Below are positions 23,081-34,734 of a stretch of DNA of 64,000 nt, in pieces. The stretch is taken from the NCBI GenBank assembly GCA_030765055.1, contig CM060955.1, forward strand, positions 154,970,006 to 155,034,005, given 5' to 3'. The DNA comes from Mantis religiosa. Taxonomy: Eukaryota; Arthropoda; Insecta; Mantodea; Mantidae. Every line of letters starts with the position of its first letter. Position 1 is the first letter of the stretch. The position numbers and the translations under genes are program-made. The notes beneath the pieces were generated by a model, which did not search any database, was not told the origin of the DNA, and saw only the letters and a program-made list of their open reading frames with translations.

Positions 23081-23400
23081 TTCAAATGCCAGGCGTGTAT
23101 CCTGAGTAGCAGCGAATGCAGCGACACAGGGTAAAAGAGTCGTGCAACACATAGTACGCTTAGGATGTGATAGATGACGCGCAAGTTGTAATTTCTATGT
23201 ATAAACAAATAAGCCTTAGCTATTAAGAATTGTTTACAAAATAATAGGACGATTATGCTCTGTTTTGGTCTAGAGCATATAATAAATTTGAATTATAGTA
23301 AGTTGTGCCTATAAAACATATAAGGATCAATAGAGACCGACAAGAGTTATTGTATTTTCGAACAAAAGCCTGCAGAAACTTGGATATGCTCCATAATTTG
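23081..23400 (+). repeat. Core repeat copy 7
   Basis: Type-2 upstream. Reading FKCQACILSSSECSDTG then stop. Confidence 0.65.
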
Positions 23401-24871
23401 AACTGTTTTTCCATATTTAATTCAGCATTACCTTCTTACCGTTAGTTTTATAGATCTATCGCGTAATGTCCTACATAGTTAAGAAGTAATCATTTTAATT
23501 GAAATAATTTTAATCTTTCGAATTAAGATGCTCAACTGAGCGGAGAAGTTGTATACTCTTCCGATGCTCTTTGACATTGTGTGAGGACATTGTATTTGCC
23601 TCCAGACACTCCTAACATCAGAGACATCCTGCCTTTTATTTAGATTTATAATTCCAAACGTCTTCGTATGCGTACATATTACTGAACAGTCACATCAATT
23701 ATAGGAAATTCCTGTTGATTAACATATTTGTAACATTTCGTTAAATCAGCACTAAAGCAGTAATACCTCTAGATTGTATTATACTTTATTTTTCTCTGCC
23801 ATGTTTGGAAATTTGTTTGTGCTTTATAGTAAGCCACTGAAAACGTCTTTAGTTTGGTTACTATTTCGGATATTGAGCTTACTGTTCAAATTCTATAACA
23901 TATGATATTCTCCAGGATCTCAGCAGTTTAACAAACTGAATGGTTCTAATGCAAGAAAAATGTCGACATATATTTGATTACGTTTCTCTTTAAATAACAA
24001 ATTCTGCATACTGAATGTCTGAATTCTGTCACAACATGTTTGTACCCTGAAAAAATGTTAGTCCTTAATATATTCATAGAAGGAATTCAGTTAACAGTCC
24101 GGTTGTCGTAAATAGCAATTAGGCAAGTATTATCTATGCATCTAAATTTTATTTTATACTTTGGTTAAATGGGATCCTTTAATTACCTCTTGATCTCCTG
24201 AGGTAAGAAATAAATGCAGAGATAGGAGATCTAACTAAATTATTAAAGCTGTAAGTCTGCCATTTGTGCCTTGAGGTAGGATAGTGTTAGTTACGTAATG
24301 ACGTCATAGCAATAACTTATGATATCAAGTATCCTAATGGAATAAAACATGAATAATAAGATATTATATAATTAAAATAACCCTACATTGCTATTCTTAT
24401 ATTAACAATGGTAACGTAAATAAAATCTACCCAAAAAGGTACGAGAACATGTTATATGAGAACAAATGTAGGACAAATATATTATACCCTTAGGGAGAAA
24501 AAAAATAAGTATGGCCTTGGACCAAAACCAAGAGCAGCTGCTAATCTAAGCCTACCTCAAGGATCTTCATTGAGTCTTATTTTGTATCAAATATAACTTG
24601 GATATTGTCTCAAACTCTTACTACAAATATGAAAGTGTCGTCTAACCAAAACCTCTTCAAACATTCAGCACAACTTATCGCCATCGAACAGCTATCTCAT
24701 AGATTATAAATAATCAAATATATGAACCAATGAATTATTTATTCGTGCATATTCCAAAAGTTTACAACTTCAGGCTACATTTATTTGTCTTTACCTTGTT
24801 GCTACCTTGGCTTACATAACACCCTCGTCTTCTGCTCTGTCAGGTAACTCTTAACCTCCATGCCTCCTTGT
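23401..24871. repeat. LINE-fossil module, long copy
   Basis: Collinear with 43900-44790 from about 23910 (markers CCTCTTGATCTCCTGAGGTA, AATGACGTCATAGCAATAAC). No gene seen. Confidence 0.65.
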
Positions 24872-25432
24872 TACTTAATTAGCCACTTTCCTACCTCCAT
24901 CTTCCTTTCTCATATTCTTTACATTTCTTACCCATTTTTCTTTTACTTTCTGTAAGAATTCACGAATACTTCTTACCTTCTCCTCCTTTACCGTTAACTT
25001 TTTTATAGCTACCATCCTCTTCTCTACTTTCTCACACTTTCCTCCCAAAGCATTTTCTCCATATTGCAACCTCCTCGCATTCTGACACATGGTTTTGTAT
25101 GCTTTCTTTTCCCCCACACACAGTTCACAAATTTCCTTTTCCCTACCTCTTATCCCTCTTAGGAATATTGTTCCTCTTCTAATCCAAGCTAGCCCTTCTC
25201 TCTCTTGTCTATTGCCGTAATCTACATATGCTTCTAGTCCCCAGTTTATTATTACTTGTTTGTAAAATAGTAAAGATTTAATATTTTCTAGACTGGCCCA
25301 TAATCCCTGACTTTCTATATCTTCTATTCTGCAGTTTAGCAATTTACCCACATCGCTTGTATTCCTTTCCTCTATTCTCCATATATCTCTCATTTCTACT
25401 TTTTCCATAATTCCTCCAGTTCCTGCCAACTA
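24872..25432 (-). pseudogene. R1/LOA-like LINE ORF2 C-terminus, fossil copy 2
   Basis: A 184-codon minus-strand open frame. It reads WRIEERNTSDVGKLLNCRIEDIE, then NWGLEAYVDYGNRQEREGLAW, then IRRGTIFLRGIRGREKEICELC, then a charged C-terminal tail rich in Lys and Glu. The region up to ICELC matches the end of an R1-type LINE protein, where a C-x2-C-(x)-H-x4-C finger is expected. Here the His-x4-Cys half is disturbed (AYKTMC). It is the longest open copy of three in the window. It lacks RT and endonuclease, so it is a 5'-truncated fossil and not a gene. The open length seems to be chance survival. Confidence 0.55.
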
Positions 25433-26507
25433 ACTATTTAAGTTCTTTAATATTTTCTGCAATAACAAAATATATAAGGGTATTGTATTTTTATGCTTAT
25501 AGTGTTCTAAACTAAAAGGAACAGTTATGAAGTAAATTTTAGTATGATATTAATTTAAATAAAACATAAGATATACAATAAAGATTAACTATCAGAGTAA
25601 TCTATGAAAACTCTAAAATGAATCTATTGACAAAGAAGGCAACAAATGAGAATATATTGCTGAATATTTAACATGTGTGAGTCAAAAAAGTAGAAAAATG
25701 TAAGTAAATATCTCTTGGACATTCTTAAAATTACATTATATTCCTTACTACTGAAGAATGGTATGATCCATATTGTAGTTGTGGAGAGATGTGTAAATTG
25801 TTTCTTGTATTAATAGCATAGAAAAAGAAAAATTATTACAGTTATTAATAATTATACCAAGAATATTTACATATAGTTATTAAAAGTACAAATATTGTAA
25901 GTTACAACCTTAAACATATTTTTAGAATTATTATACTACATATTAAAAATACGATGATAAAATGCAAAATTAAAGAATCCCAAATCTCTTATAGTTTACC
26001 ACTTATACAAATGTCATACAGAATAAAGAGCACTTCAGAGATTAATGTCAAACTGTACATTTGTCTTAAAATATCTCACATATACAGTATACTAGTCCAA
26101 CCTGTTACACCAAATTTATGTAAAATCAAACATTTATAAAAATTTTCCATGTAGATGTTGCTTGCAGTGGGACATTTTCTTGAAAGATGCACAACATATT
26201 ATTTCGTGGTATGCTATACACTAGTCCTCTAACATATGAGGTAAGTGCAGGTAAATCGGATCAATATTCCAAGGATCTTACACAAAAGCGTTATATATCA
26301 ATTAAATATGAACTATTTTACCTTATATTGAAGCCTAATCGCACTCAATTGGAGGATGAACAGGATTGGCATAGTGAACGAATCAGAATGGAATTAGAAC
26401 TGGTCAATCTGTTTGTTGTTTTGTTCTCATTATTACACAATGTTTTCATGAGAACAAAATAATAGATTTCTAAACTCTTATATTCATATCTTTATGCATC
26501 TCACACA
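25433..26507. repeat. Background module with M1-like right part
   Basis: 25440-26190 is collinear with 47735-48440 (TAACTATCAGAGTAATCTATG, TTACTACTGAAGAATGGTATG). 26190-26507 has no match; its 91-codon frame (26187-26462) is unrecognised. Confidence 0.6.
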
Positions 26508-26625
26508 CAGTTTCCACATATCATTTGCCTCTTTCCCCACAGCGCCTACACAGACTGCGTGGTACCATTCTTTACCTTCCTGGGCTAATGTAAGCATCAT
26601 TTCCCTATTTTCTTTCATCCTCCGA
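26508..26625 (-). pseudogene. PHD-finger-like fragment
   Basis: Minus-strand reading EWYHAVCVGAVGKEANDMWK followed by LCVRC. It has the H-x2-C...W-x2-C-x2-C arrangement of the second half of a C4HC3 PHD finger, as found at the C-terminus of some transposon proteins. Only about 35 codons are readable, and the first half of the finger is not found. This is a pattern match only. Confidence 0.35.
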
Positions 26626-27133
26626 TATAAACTAACGTTGGTCGAAGCAAATAAGTGGAACTAAAAATAAAGTTTTGATTCGTCCGCTTTTCCTTAATCT
26701 GCTTTTTCCGCTGTTTTACCGGTATTAGCTTTTCCCCGTTTGCTGCACTCATTATGTGACTATCATAACAACAAGGAGGAATATGGATGTAAGAAAGTCT
26801 GTATTTTCTTACTGTACAAGTTTTGGGAAAAATTTGAATTAACATTTGGTATACAAATTGGTTAATCTATCTTAAACTAACTTAAAAAATAACAAAACCC
26901 CAGAAATGGAGCTACATACCTCCTTTACAGAAAAGAAATGTGATTTCTCACTTAGACTGAAGAAACACCATGGTATTACACACTCAACTGTTTCAGGTAA
27001 TTAACTTCGTATCCTACAAAGTCAGTCCAACACAACAATACATTACCATCCCCTAGAGAGCATTTGTGAAAAATTAATCCGAGACGACCACTAATAAGAA
27101 TACACCAAAAAGAAAATCGGTACAAACCTGCAG
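26626..27133. repeat. Background module shared with 18831 and 61540
   Basis: Contains the AATGGAGCTACATACC and TCTCACTTAGACTGAAG landmarks, then a type-1 upstream segment ending CCTGCAG before core copy 8. Confidence 0.6.
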
Positions 27134-27436
27134 TTCAAATGTCCTGCGTGTTTTCTGTGTAGCTCTGACTACAGCGACACAGTAGAAGTCTCGTGAAAGG
27201 TAAAGTACACGTAGGATATAATAGATGTCACGCAAGCTGTAATTGCAATGCATATATCAATATTTCTTAACAGTTAAGAAACTTTAATATAACATTATAA
27301 CAATTGTGCTTCATTTTCGATTAGAATCTTTCCTAAATCTGAACAACAGTAAATTGCAGCCATATTTTACACGGAAATCAATATAGGCTGACAACGATTA
27401 TTGTGTCTGGAGACAAAATTCCACTAAAACCTGTAC
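27134..27436 (+). repeat. Core repeat copy 8, cut by Jockey element A
   Basis: Reading FKCPACFLCSSDYSDT, then a deletion removes the W/H part. The copy ends at CTAAAACCTGTACAA, where the Jockey tract begins. Confidence 0.7.
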
Positions 27437-28563
27437 AATTTTCAGCGTCTCACACAGCAGTGGTGCTCCACACGTTCTCGCTGCAGCGACCTAACCTGGT
27501 GCGCAGAGTCATCCGAGGTCTCGGATCTGACACCGACCCAGAGGACATAAAGGTGGGCCTGGCGGAAGAACACGGCATTACGCCGCGTACCGTGGTCCAG
27601 CTGACCAAGCAAGTCCGCGAGGAAGGCAAGGAGCCCGTAAGGACTCCCATGCCACTATTCCTCGTAATAGTGGAGAAGGAGGGCGAAGGTCTTCCCAAAA
27701 TTGATGAGGTGTCCCACCTCTATAACACCAAGATCAGAATCGAACCGTACCATGGCAGAGAGGGGCCAGCCCAATGCTACAGGTGCTTGGGCTTCCACCA
27801 CTCGAGCCATGCGTGCGAGAGGAAGACCGCCTGCATACGATGTTCAGGCCCTCACCACGTCAACGAATGCCCGAACCCCAGAGAGGAGAAAAAGTGCGCC
27901 AACTGCCGAGAGGCCCACATAGGCATCTACGGCGGCTGTCCCGCTAGACTGCGAATAGTGCAGGCAAGACAGGGCAGGAACGCAAACAGGGAGCCAGCAC
28001 AAGTTCGGCCTGGAGTCAGTTTTGCCCAGGCGCTGCGCAAGCAGGAACAGCTGCTGCAGCAGGCCGAGGCAAGCCAGATTCCGGCAGCGACCCAGCCAGT
28101 AAGCTCTGGAACTACCACCAAACAACCACCAGCTGCATCTACAGCAAAGCCACAGCGGCCTCCTCGCCAGAAGAAGGCCACCGCAGCCCGGCGGGAGAAA
28201 CCGCCGGCAACTGCGGCAGCAACGGCCGGGCAACCAGCCCAAGAACCTGCGGGGAGACAGAGCGGCCCTGCCGCCACTGCTCTCCCCCCTCCACCAGCTC
28301 CAGCTGCAGTGGCTTCAACAGCCAATGAGGGAGAGGCACCCCTCGCTACAACACCTGCGCCGATTTGGGACACTGGCGTCTCAAACGAGGACTTAGCGGA
28401 GTTCCATGAGCTTTCTGCCTGGTTCGCCGAACTGATTCATCGCTCCCTCCCCATTCTGAGGCGCTGCAGGGAGCAACTGACAGATCCCCGCATCCCTGCT
28501 CTGCAAAAGCACAGCATTCTGCAACAGACTGCACGGCTCCTCTTCCCTGACTCCAGCTCGTAA
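27437..28563 (+). CDS. Jockey-type ORF1 (gag-like nucleic-acid-binding protein), 5'-truncated
   Basis: The frame is open from upstream repeat into the element, so no element start codon is present. Element residues start near VVLHTFSLQRPNLVRRVIRGL, an RNA-recognition-like fold found in Jockey ORF1 proteins (TDPEDIKVGL, then PLFLVIVEKE). Three zinc knuckles follow: CYRCLGFHHSSHAC, CIRCSGPHHVNEC and CANCREAHIGIYGGC, all with intact ligands. The C-terminal 180 residues are Pro/Ala/Gln-rich with a basic patch and then an acidic end. The protein would package element RNA. The stop is TAA at 28561-28563, and the ORF2 ATG follows directly as TAAATG. Compared with the ORF1 at 5744, this copy lacks the Ser/Arg-rich N-terminus. 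Confidence 0.85.
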
Positions 28564-31275
28564 ATGGCGTTGAGAAGAACTCAGCGAACATTGAGAGCCG
28601 CGTTCTGGAACGCAAACGGAGTCCGGGAACAGAGACCGGGCATCTTGGAGTTTGTAAGTGACCACGGGATTGACCTCCTTATGGTATGCGAAACGCATCT
28701 GCATGCTGGTGTACAATTTAACCTGCCAAGTTACGCCGTCCACCGAGCCGATAGAGTCGGCCGGCGGGGCGGCGGTACAGCTATCTTCATAAAAAATCAC
28801 ATCACCCATACTCCCATTTCCATTCCCCCGCTTCAACACTTGGAGGCGACCGCCATAAGGCTCTCCTTGGGCGGTTCAGACCTAGTGCTTGTGGCGGTGT
28901 ATGACCCGCCCAACCATCCCTTCTATGAAGCGGATTACAGGGCACTCCTAAACCTAGACCACCGAGTGTGCATAGCCGGTGACTTCAATGCCAAACACCC
29001 AGGATGGAACAGCCGAACCCAGAATGATAGGGGAAGGAGCATCTACCGCTTCATCTGCGGAGATCCAACCCTTCATGCGCATGGCCCGCGGGGTCCAACG
29101 CACTTCCCGCCTCGTGGCAGGGCGGACGTCATAGATTTCGCAATCACCAAGAACATTCCATTTCATCTGGACCTCACGGCGGTGAATGCTCTGGATTCTG
29201 ACCACAACCCAGTTGTGATCAATTCAGACGTTACCGTCGCAGCTCTGGCAACGGCTGACTGGGTGGATGAAGTCGACTGGGATGCCGCCATTCTTCACAT
29301 CCAAAACTCTGTGGAAGCCTGCCCTCGAATCGACTCTGTGGAGTCGCTCGAGGCGGCAGCCAGGGAGTTCTCCACATCCATCCTCAACGCGGTCCGTGCT
29401 CACACACACCGCATCCCAATAGACACGCCAAACCCCACAGATATCCCAGGACCCATCAAACAACTCATAAGGGCTAAAAACGCCGTAAGAAAGCTGTGGC
29501 AGAGATTTCGCCATCCCAGGATAGGAGAAGTACACCAGAGGTTCAAATCCCTGGCAAGACGACTCCTAAGAGCACACCGCAAAGAGGCCTGGGAAAACAT
29601 GTTAAGGCAAACCAATCTCCAGGAGAGAAAACCATGGCGAATAGTCCGTAGCCTGCGGAAAGACAAAACCGTGTACCAGCACCCCCTACATAGCCCTAGA
29701 GGTCGACTCGTCTACGAGTCGAAAGAAAAGGCAGAGGCGCTAGCAGATTATCTGGAGGCTCAGTTCCAACCCAGGGTAGAGCCAATGGACGATGACCATG
29801 CTGACCTCGTGGAACAGGTGGTGGAGGACTTCCTAGAAGCTCCGCCCCCTGACCACGAGGAGTTCCACATTCCCATCGTTACCCCTAGAGAGTTAGCGAC
29901 CACGCTTAACTCTCTAAGAACCAACAAAGCACCTGGGCAGGATCGTGTGACAGCGGAAATGCTCAAGCACCTTCCACGAAGAGCCGTGATTCACTTAACC
30001 CGGATTTATAACGCGTGCCTATACATGCGCCACTTTCCAGCTATCTGGAAGGAGGCGCGCGTGGTGTGCGTTTTAAAGCCGGGGAAAAATCCGGTTTTTC
30101 CTTCCAGTTACCGATCAATCAGCCTTCTCCCAGTTTTATCGAAGGTATTCGAAAAACTGCTCCTCTCCCGGCTCCTTCCTCATCTGGAGGAAAGGGGCCT
30201 AATCCCGGAACACCAGTTTGGCTTCCGTTCTGGCCACTCCACGACCGAGCAGCTACTGCGGGTTGCCGAGAAGGCCTCCCTGGGTTTCCAGGAAAGGTCT
30301 AAAACGGTAGCAGTGCTGCTCGACGTGGAGAAGGCATTCGCCACTACCTGGCATGAAGGACTCATTTACAAACTCCTGGAGCATGAAATTCCCCGTCCAT
30401 ACATTTCCTTGGTGGCCGGTTTCCTCGGAAACCGAAGCTTCCGAGTAAAGATGGAGGGGAAGCTGTCCACCGAGCGGCCCATTGGCGCTGGAGTACCGGA
30501 AGGCAGCGTGCTGTCGCCGGCGCTCTTCGCAGCTTACATGGCCGACATCCCAACTCATCACAACACCCAAACCTGTCAGTATGCGGACGATCTCATGATC
30601 TTCGCAGTGAATAGGAATACACGGTACAGCTTCCGGCAAATCCAAACTTAGCTCCGGGCCATTGGCGAATGGAGCGCAAAATGGCGAATGGCAATTAACC
30701 CGGAGAAGAGCTCTGCTATTCTCCTGGCGAAAACCATAGCCAACCGGTTGCAGCAGAACTTCGTTTTACGGCGCCGTCGAATCCCTTGGGTGCAAACGGC
30801 GAAGTATCTCGGGGTGACGCTGGACCGTAAGTTAACTTACGTTCCGCACGTCAAGGGCAAGGTCCAGCTGGGGCACGTCGCACTCCGGAGCCTATACCCT
30901 ATCTTCAGATCAACCATGCCGATCCGTCTCAAACTCCAACTGTATCGGGCGATCATTCCGCCTATGATTCTGTACGGCTGTGAGATCTGGGGAACAGTGG
31001 CTAATACCACTTTCGTCAGACTCCAGACGCTGCAGAACAAGGCACTACGCATCATCTACGATACAGGCTGGAGATTCCCGGCTCATATCCTACATGAGCA
31101 CTCCCAGATCCCGTACATTGTCGACGTCATTCGCGAGAGGGCACGATCAATGTACGAGAAAATCCAAATTCACCCCAACCCCTTAGTGAACTCCCTGGGA
31201 AGGTATGACCCGAGAGATCAAAGGCGCTTGCCGTCCTTCAGACTGCCGAGAGACGTCCTGGGACCCCTTAGGTAA
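28564..31275 (+). pseudogene. Jockey-type ORF2 (endonuclease-reverse transcriptase), one stop codon
   Basis: The frame opens at ATG 28564 and is interrupted by TAG at 30649-30651. It continues in the same frame (EWSAKWRMAINPEKSSAI) to TAA at 31273-31275, so full length would be about 903 codons. The N-terminal APE-like endonuclease shows FWNANG, VCETHL, GDFNAKHPGWN and SDHNPV. The RT (about residues 440-760) shows YRSISLLPVLSKVFEKLL, HQFGFRSGHSTTEQLL, LLDVEKAF and QYADDLMIF (YADD at about 673-676). Two positions are odd. The residue after LLDVEKAF is Ala593 where Asp is usual, although the catalytic Asp587 is kept. The B motif reads GVPEGS where GVPQGS is usual. The stop lies just after the catalytic motif, so any product would lack the thumb and C-terminal domain. 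Confidence 0.9.
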
Positions 31276-31517
31276 CCCAAGGAAAACCGCAGATGTCTCT
31301 GGGAACAACTTCTACGCCAAAGGACAAGCGCTACACAACCCGTATCCAAAACGGGGCAAAAAAACTTATTCGTGTCTCCCAAAAAGGGAGAACGATTAAG
31401 TACAGCTGCCCACGATAAAGAGGGGCAACCCATTCCAAACCTATCCAAAATTTCAAACAGTAAACAAATTCAAACACCCCAGCAGAACATGGATCTACTA
31501 GTTCATTTCGCAGGTTA

Positions 31518-31532
31518 AGCCGCAAAGCGGCT
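31518..31532 (+). promoter_or_regulatory. 3' hairpin of Jockey element A
   Basis: AGCCGC-AAA-GCGGCT forms a perfect 6-bp stem, 48 bases before the junction with fragment B. A second small GGGG/CCCC stem follows at about 31560. Confidence 0.45.
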
Positions 31533-31580
31533 AGGTACTGCGGCATATGACACCCGGACGGGGAAAGCCCCGCCCGACTA

Positions 31581-32432
31581 GGACTACCTCTGGACCTCTG
31601 GCAGTGGTGCAACCGACCAAACTTCCACTTCAGGGGCCGAAGGATAGAGTGGACTAATTCCATCAAGTACCTGGGCGTTCAACTTGATAGAGGCCTAACT
31701 TTCCGCGGACACATCAGGGAACTATCGGCACGGGTGCAGGGGGCTATTGCCTCTCTGTACCCAATACTGGGTTCTCGCTCGATGCCAGTCCGCTTAAAGC
31801 TACACCTCTTTCGAGCGCTGATAATCCCACTCATGTTGTACGCCTGTGAAATCTGGGGCATGGCTGCCGATAGCTGGATAGCATACCTTCAGCGTGCACA
31901 GAATAGAGGACTCCGATCCATCAATTCTGTGGGCCGTTCTTTTCCCGTGAGGTTACTTCACGAAGCTTCCCTTCTCCCATACGTGGAGGACGAAATTAGA
32001 CGCCGGGCAACAAAATTTTACGATAAAATTCCAGCTCATAGAAGCGCCCTGGTTCGGTCTCTAGGAGACTACGACGCTGCGAGCCGCCGTTTCAGGCTTT
32101 ACCGGGTACCCCGTATGGCTTGCGGGCATCCGAGGTAACAAAGGAGTTAATCCTTACTGCAGCATAAGCTAAATTACAAATCTTCAAAAGAGCTGTTTGG
32201 CTACTAAATTTACCCCATTTTAGAAAAATAAAACACCAGGGTGTAAGCAAAAAAGCGGTTTGGCATCCTGTACAAAATTAAAGAGGAGCAAAAAGCTACC
32301 TCAATAAAATTTTCTTCAACAAAAAATATCACATCATCCTACAAACATCACAATTAACAACCTGCGGTCAGACCCAAAACCTGGCTGGGTACGCAGCATA
32401 AACCTTCTGGCTGTTAACAGCCTGTCAGTACA
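31581..32432 (+). mobile_element. Jockey-type fragment B, head-to-tail with A
   Basis: This begins in the RT thumb (LDLWQWC) exactly where element A's 3' region ends. It ends in a 3' untranslated region with hairpin GGCTGTT-AACAGCC (32409-32422), about 10 bases before fragment C. It is related to C and to the insertion at 12720. Confidence 0.8.
31590..32138 (+). pseudogene. Jockey ORF2 C-terminal fragment B with in-frame deletion
   Basis: Open from 31590 to TAA 32136. The reading runs QWCNRPNFHFRGRRIEWTN, then SIKYLGVQLDRGLTFRGHI, then VQGAIASLYPILGSRSMPV, then LYACEIWGMAADS, and ends RVPRMACGHPR. Compared with fragment C, about 23 codons are missing after QWC (the RWRMSVNPDKS segment), without a frameshift. 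It has no catalytic RT motif. The frame is otherwise clean. Confidence 0.85.
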
Positions 32433-33355
32433 CGACTTGGACTTGGACTTGGAGCAGTGGTGTAGGCGTTGGAGGATGTCCGTTAATCCGGACAAAAGCC
32501 ACGCCATACTTTTCACAAAGCGCCACACCCCCGCAGACTGCCCCAATTTCAGCTACCGAGGTCGAAGGATAGAGTGGACTAACTCTGTCCAGTACCTAGG
32601 TGTTAACTTGGACAAAGGTCTAACCTTTCGCCAACACATCAGGGGCCGAGCGGCTAATGTACAGGGAGCAATTGCTTCACTGTATCCAATGCTGGGGTCA
32701 ACCTCGATGCCAGTTGGCATGAAGTTATACCTTTTCCGAGAGCTGGTAATCCCGGTTATGCTGTATGCCTGTGAGATCTGGGGCATGGCCGCAGACAGCG
32801 TGCTAGCATGGCTCCAACCTGCACAGAATAGAGGGCTCAGGTCTATATATTCTGTGGGTCCTTATTTTCCTACCAGGTTGCTACACGAGGCCTCGAGTCT
32901 CCCATACGTGGAGGATGAAATCAGGCGCCGGGCATGAAAATTTTACGAAAGTTTACCATCTCATAGAAGCGCCCTTGTCAGATCCCTGGGAGATTATGAC
33001 CCCACTAGACGTCGCTCTAGTCAGCACCGGTTACCCCGCATGGCTTGCGGGCATCCGAGATAACCACGGAGCTAATCCGAACAGCAGCTAAAGCAGAGCT
33101 CCACATAATCCTTCCAAGCTGCTTGGCATCAAAATTAAACCCAAAATTTAAATAAACAAAACACCAGGGTGCAAGGTGTTGCATCCTGTCCATCAACCCC
33201 CAGGTACAACTAGTAACCTCAGAAAAATTCATCATCCTAACAATCAACATTTCATCCTACAACATCCCGATATTACCTTACCTGCGGTAAAACCCTTAAC
33301 GGGTGGGCACGCAGCAAAAACCTTCTGGCTTTATACAGCCAGCCAGCACCACATG
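32433..33355 (+). mobile_element. Jockey-type fragment C, head-to-tail with B
   Basis: It starts at DLDLEQWC, the same protein position at which B starts, directly after B's 3' end. The 3' untranslated region has hairpin CTGGCT-TTATAC-AGCCAG (33326-33343) and ends in a short CATGG tandem before the background resumes near 33360. Confidence 0.8.
32437..33063 (+). pseudogene. Jockey ORF2 C-terminal fragment C, one stop
   Basis: It opens with LDLEQWCRRWRMSVNPDKSH and continues NSVQYLGVNLDKGLTFRQHI, VQGAIASLYPMLGSTSMPV and LYACEIWGMAADS. A TGA at 32935 interrupts YVEDEIRRRA where B has ATKF. The frame then continues KFYESLPSHRSALVRSLGDY to TAA at 33061-33063. It includes the thumb segment missing in B. 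No catalytic residues remain. Confidence 0.85.
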
Positions 33356-33369
33356 GCATGGCATGGAGT

Positions 33370-33764
33370 TTCGTTGATAATTCCCATCGCATTCTGCATG
33401 ATTATTTTTAATAACTGCAACACGCTATAAATGTGGCGTCAATAGTTCAATAACTTTGGTCTTTCCAAATAAGATGCTCAACTGGGTACAAAAGAACTGT
33501 GTACGATATGACGTTTGACAGTAGAATTCGCACCAGCATAAACATCTTGCTTCGTCCTTTACTGTCCACATTCCTACGTAGTAGTTTTAGTAAATTCCTG
33601 TTGATTATCATCTTTTTAACTCTGAATTAAATCAGTACTGTGGCGGCAACAACTGTCTTCTAAGATTATGTTGTCCTTAGGTATTTACATCCCTGTTTAG
33701 TAATTTTATTGCACTTTTTCATAAGCACTAAAACGCGGTTCAGTTGCCACAAAAGATTCCCAAA
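33370..33764. repeat. Background repeat after the Jockey tract
   Basis: Matches 16960-17240 and 20560-20760 (CACGCTATAAATGTGGCGTC, GGTCTTTCCAAATAAGATGC). No gene seen. Confidence 0.65.
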
Positions 33765-34270
33765 TTAAAATACTGCAAGAAAACGTAGTGTTTATTTCAA
33801 TAAACCTTAGAGACACAGATTCCAAATTAAGGTACTTTACACATTAAGAGCGTCTCTAAACAACTAAAGAAGAAGAAAGAGGGGTAGACCTTGAGTTGAA
33901 GTGAAATACCCCAAAGCTGTTCGCTATCTGATAATCCGGTAATTCAGCTTTCCTTGCATGGCCTGTAGATAAAAAAATTCATGACAACCTCTAATTTGAT
34001 ATAAGTAATGATAAATTCAGACAAATAAGGAACAATCCCGAATTGATTCACTCCAAGAAATAAAATGTGTTTGACGTAAATTCTGAGTCTTAACAAGATG
34101 TACATTTTTTATTATCTCTTACAGTTTACCAGTTATACAAAAAACATACAGGATAAAGAGAACTTCAATGACTTGTACATTTTTCATAAAATATCTCACA
34201 CATACAATATGATAATCAAAATTGCGGCAGCAACATTTTATAAATTCAAACATTTTTAACAATTTTATAT
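33765..34270 (+). repeat. Module M1, forward copy
   Basis: Same order and length as 7103-7600, of which it is the closest relative in the window. Confidence 0.7.
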
Positions 34271-34734
34271 ATAAAGTTTGTTTTGGGGTATTATCTTAGA
34301 ACATGCTGAAATTTTACATTTCGTTGTATGCTATTCGCTAGCAAAAGTTAAAGACATATGAACGCTGACCAATGCTCAAGCGCAGCGCTGTTGCCAAGCG
34401 TGGTTCCTGTACCGACAGAGGTTCTGTACATAGTACGCTTTACACGCCAGTAAAGGTTCTGCCCATTCCTCCAGTAATTAAACAGGACATTGAATATTTC
34501 TAAGACATTAAGATCTTACCGTGACACACGTAACAACAGTGGAAAACCAAGCACGGTTTCCAATCCAGTAACTCGCTTTCTGACTTCATGGATCTTTCCC
34601 GGAGAATGAAATAGGGGTTCGCTCCCTTTTTCTAAGGTTGAAGCTGCCTCACTACAAATTCGTGACACTGTATGTGCACTACCTATTACGATTTTGATCT
34701 CATTAGGATCTCATCTCATCTCATATAGTACGTA
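34271..34734. other. Low-copy stretch with short ATCTC tandem
   Basis: 34290-34340 has a distant match at 26170-26225. The rest matches nothing visible. It ends in a short (TCATC)n run at about 34707-34724, which may be the tail of a minus-strand retroelement or part of the insertion target of the next segment. Confidence 0.4.

Larger units (their letters stand above)
27437..31580 (+). mobile_element. Jockey-type retrotransposon A (5'-truncated, ORF1 and ORF2)
   Basis: About 4.1 kb with ORF1 lacking its N-terminus, ORF2 with one nonsense codon, and a 305-bp 3' untranslated region carrying a hairpin (31518-31532). The base composition is far more GC-rich than the flanks. The left edge adjoins core copy 8; the right edge runs directly into fragment B with no background between. 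Confidence 0.88.

Noticed and set aside
27844..28373. Long minus-strand open frames opposite Jockey ORF1
   Set aside because: They are antisense shadows of a GC-rich Pro/Ala/Gln-coding region, with no motif of their own.
27437..33355. Telomeric retrotransposon array
   Set aside because: Head-to-tail Jockey-like order is suggestive, but AT-rich background with interstitial repeats continues on both sides and no telomeric simple repeat is seen. Kept only as one option in the finding.
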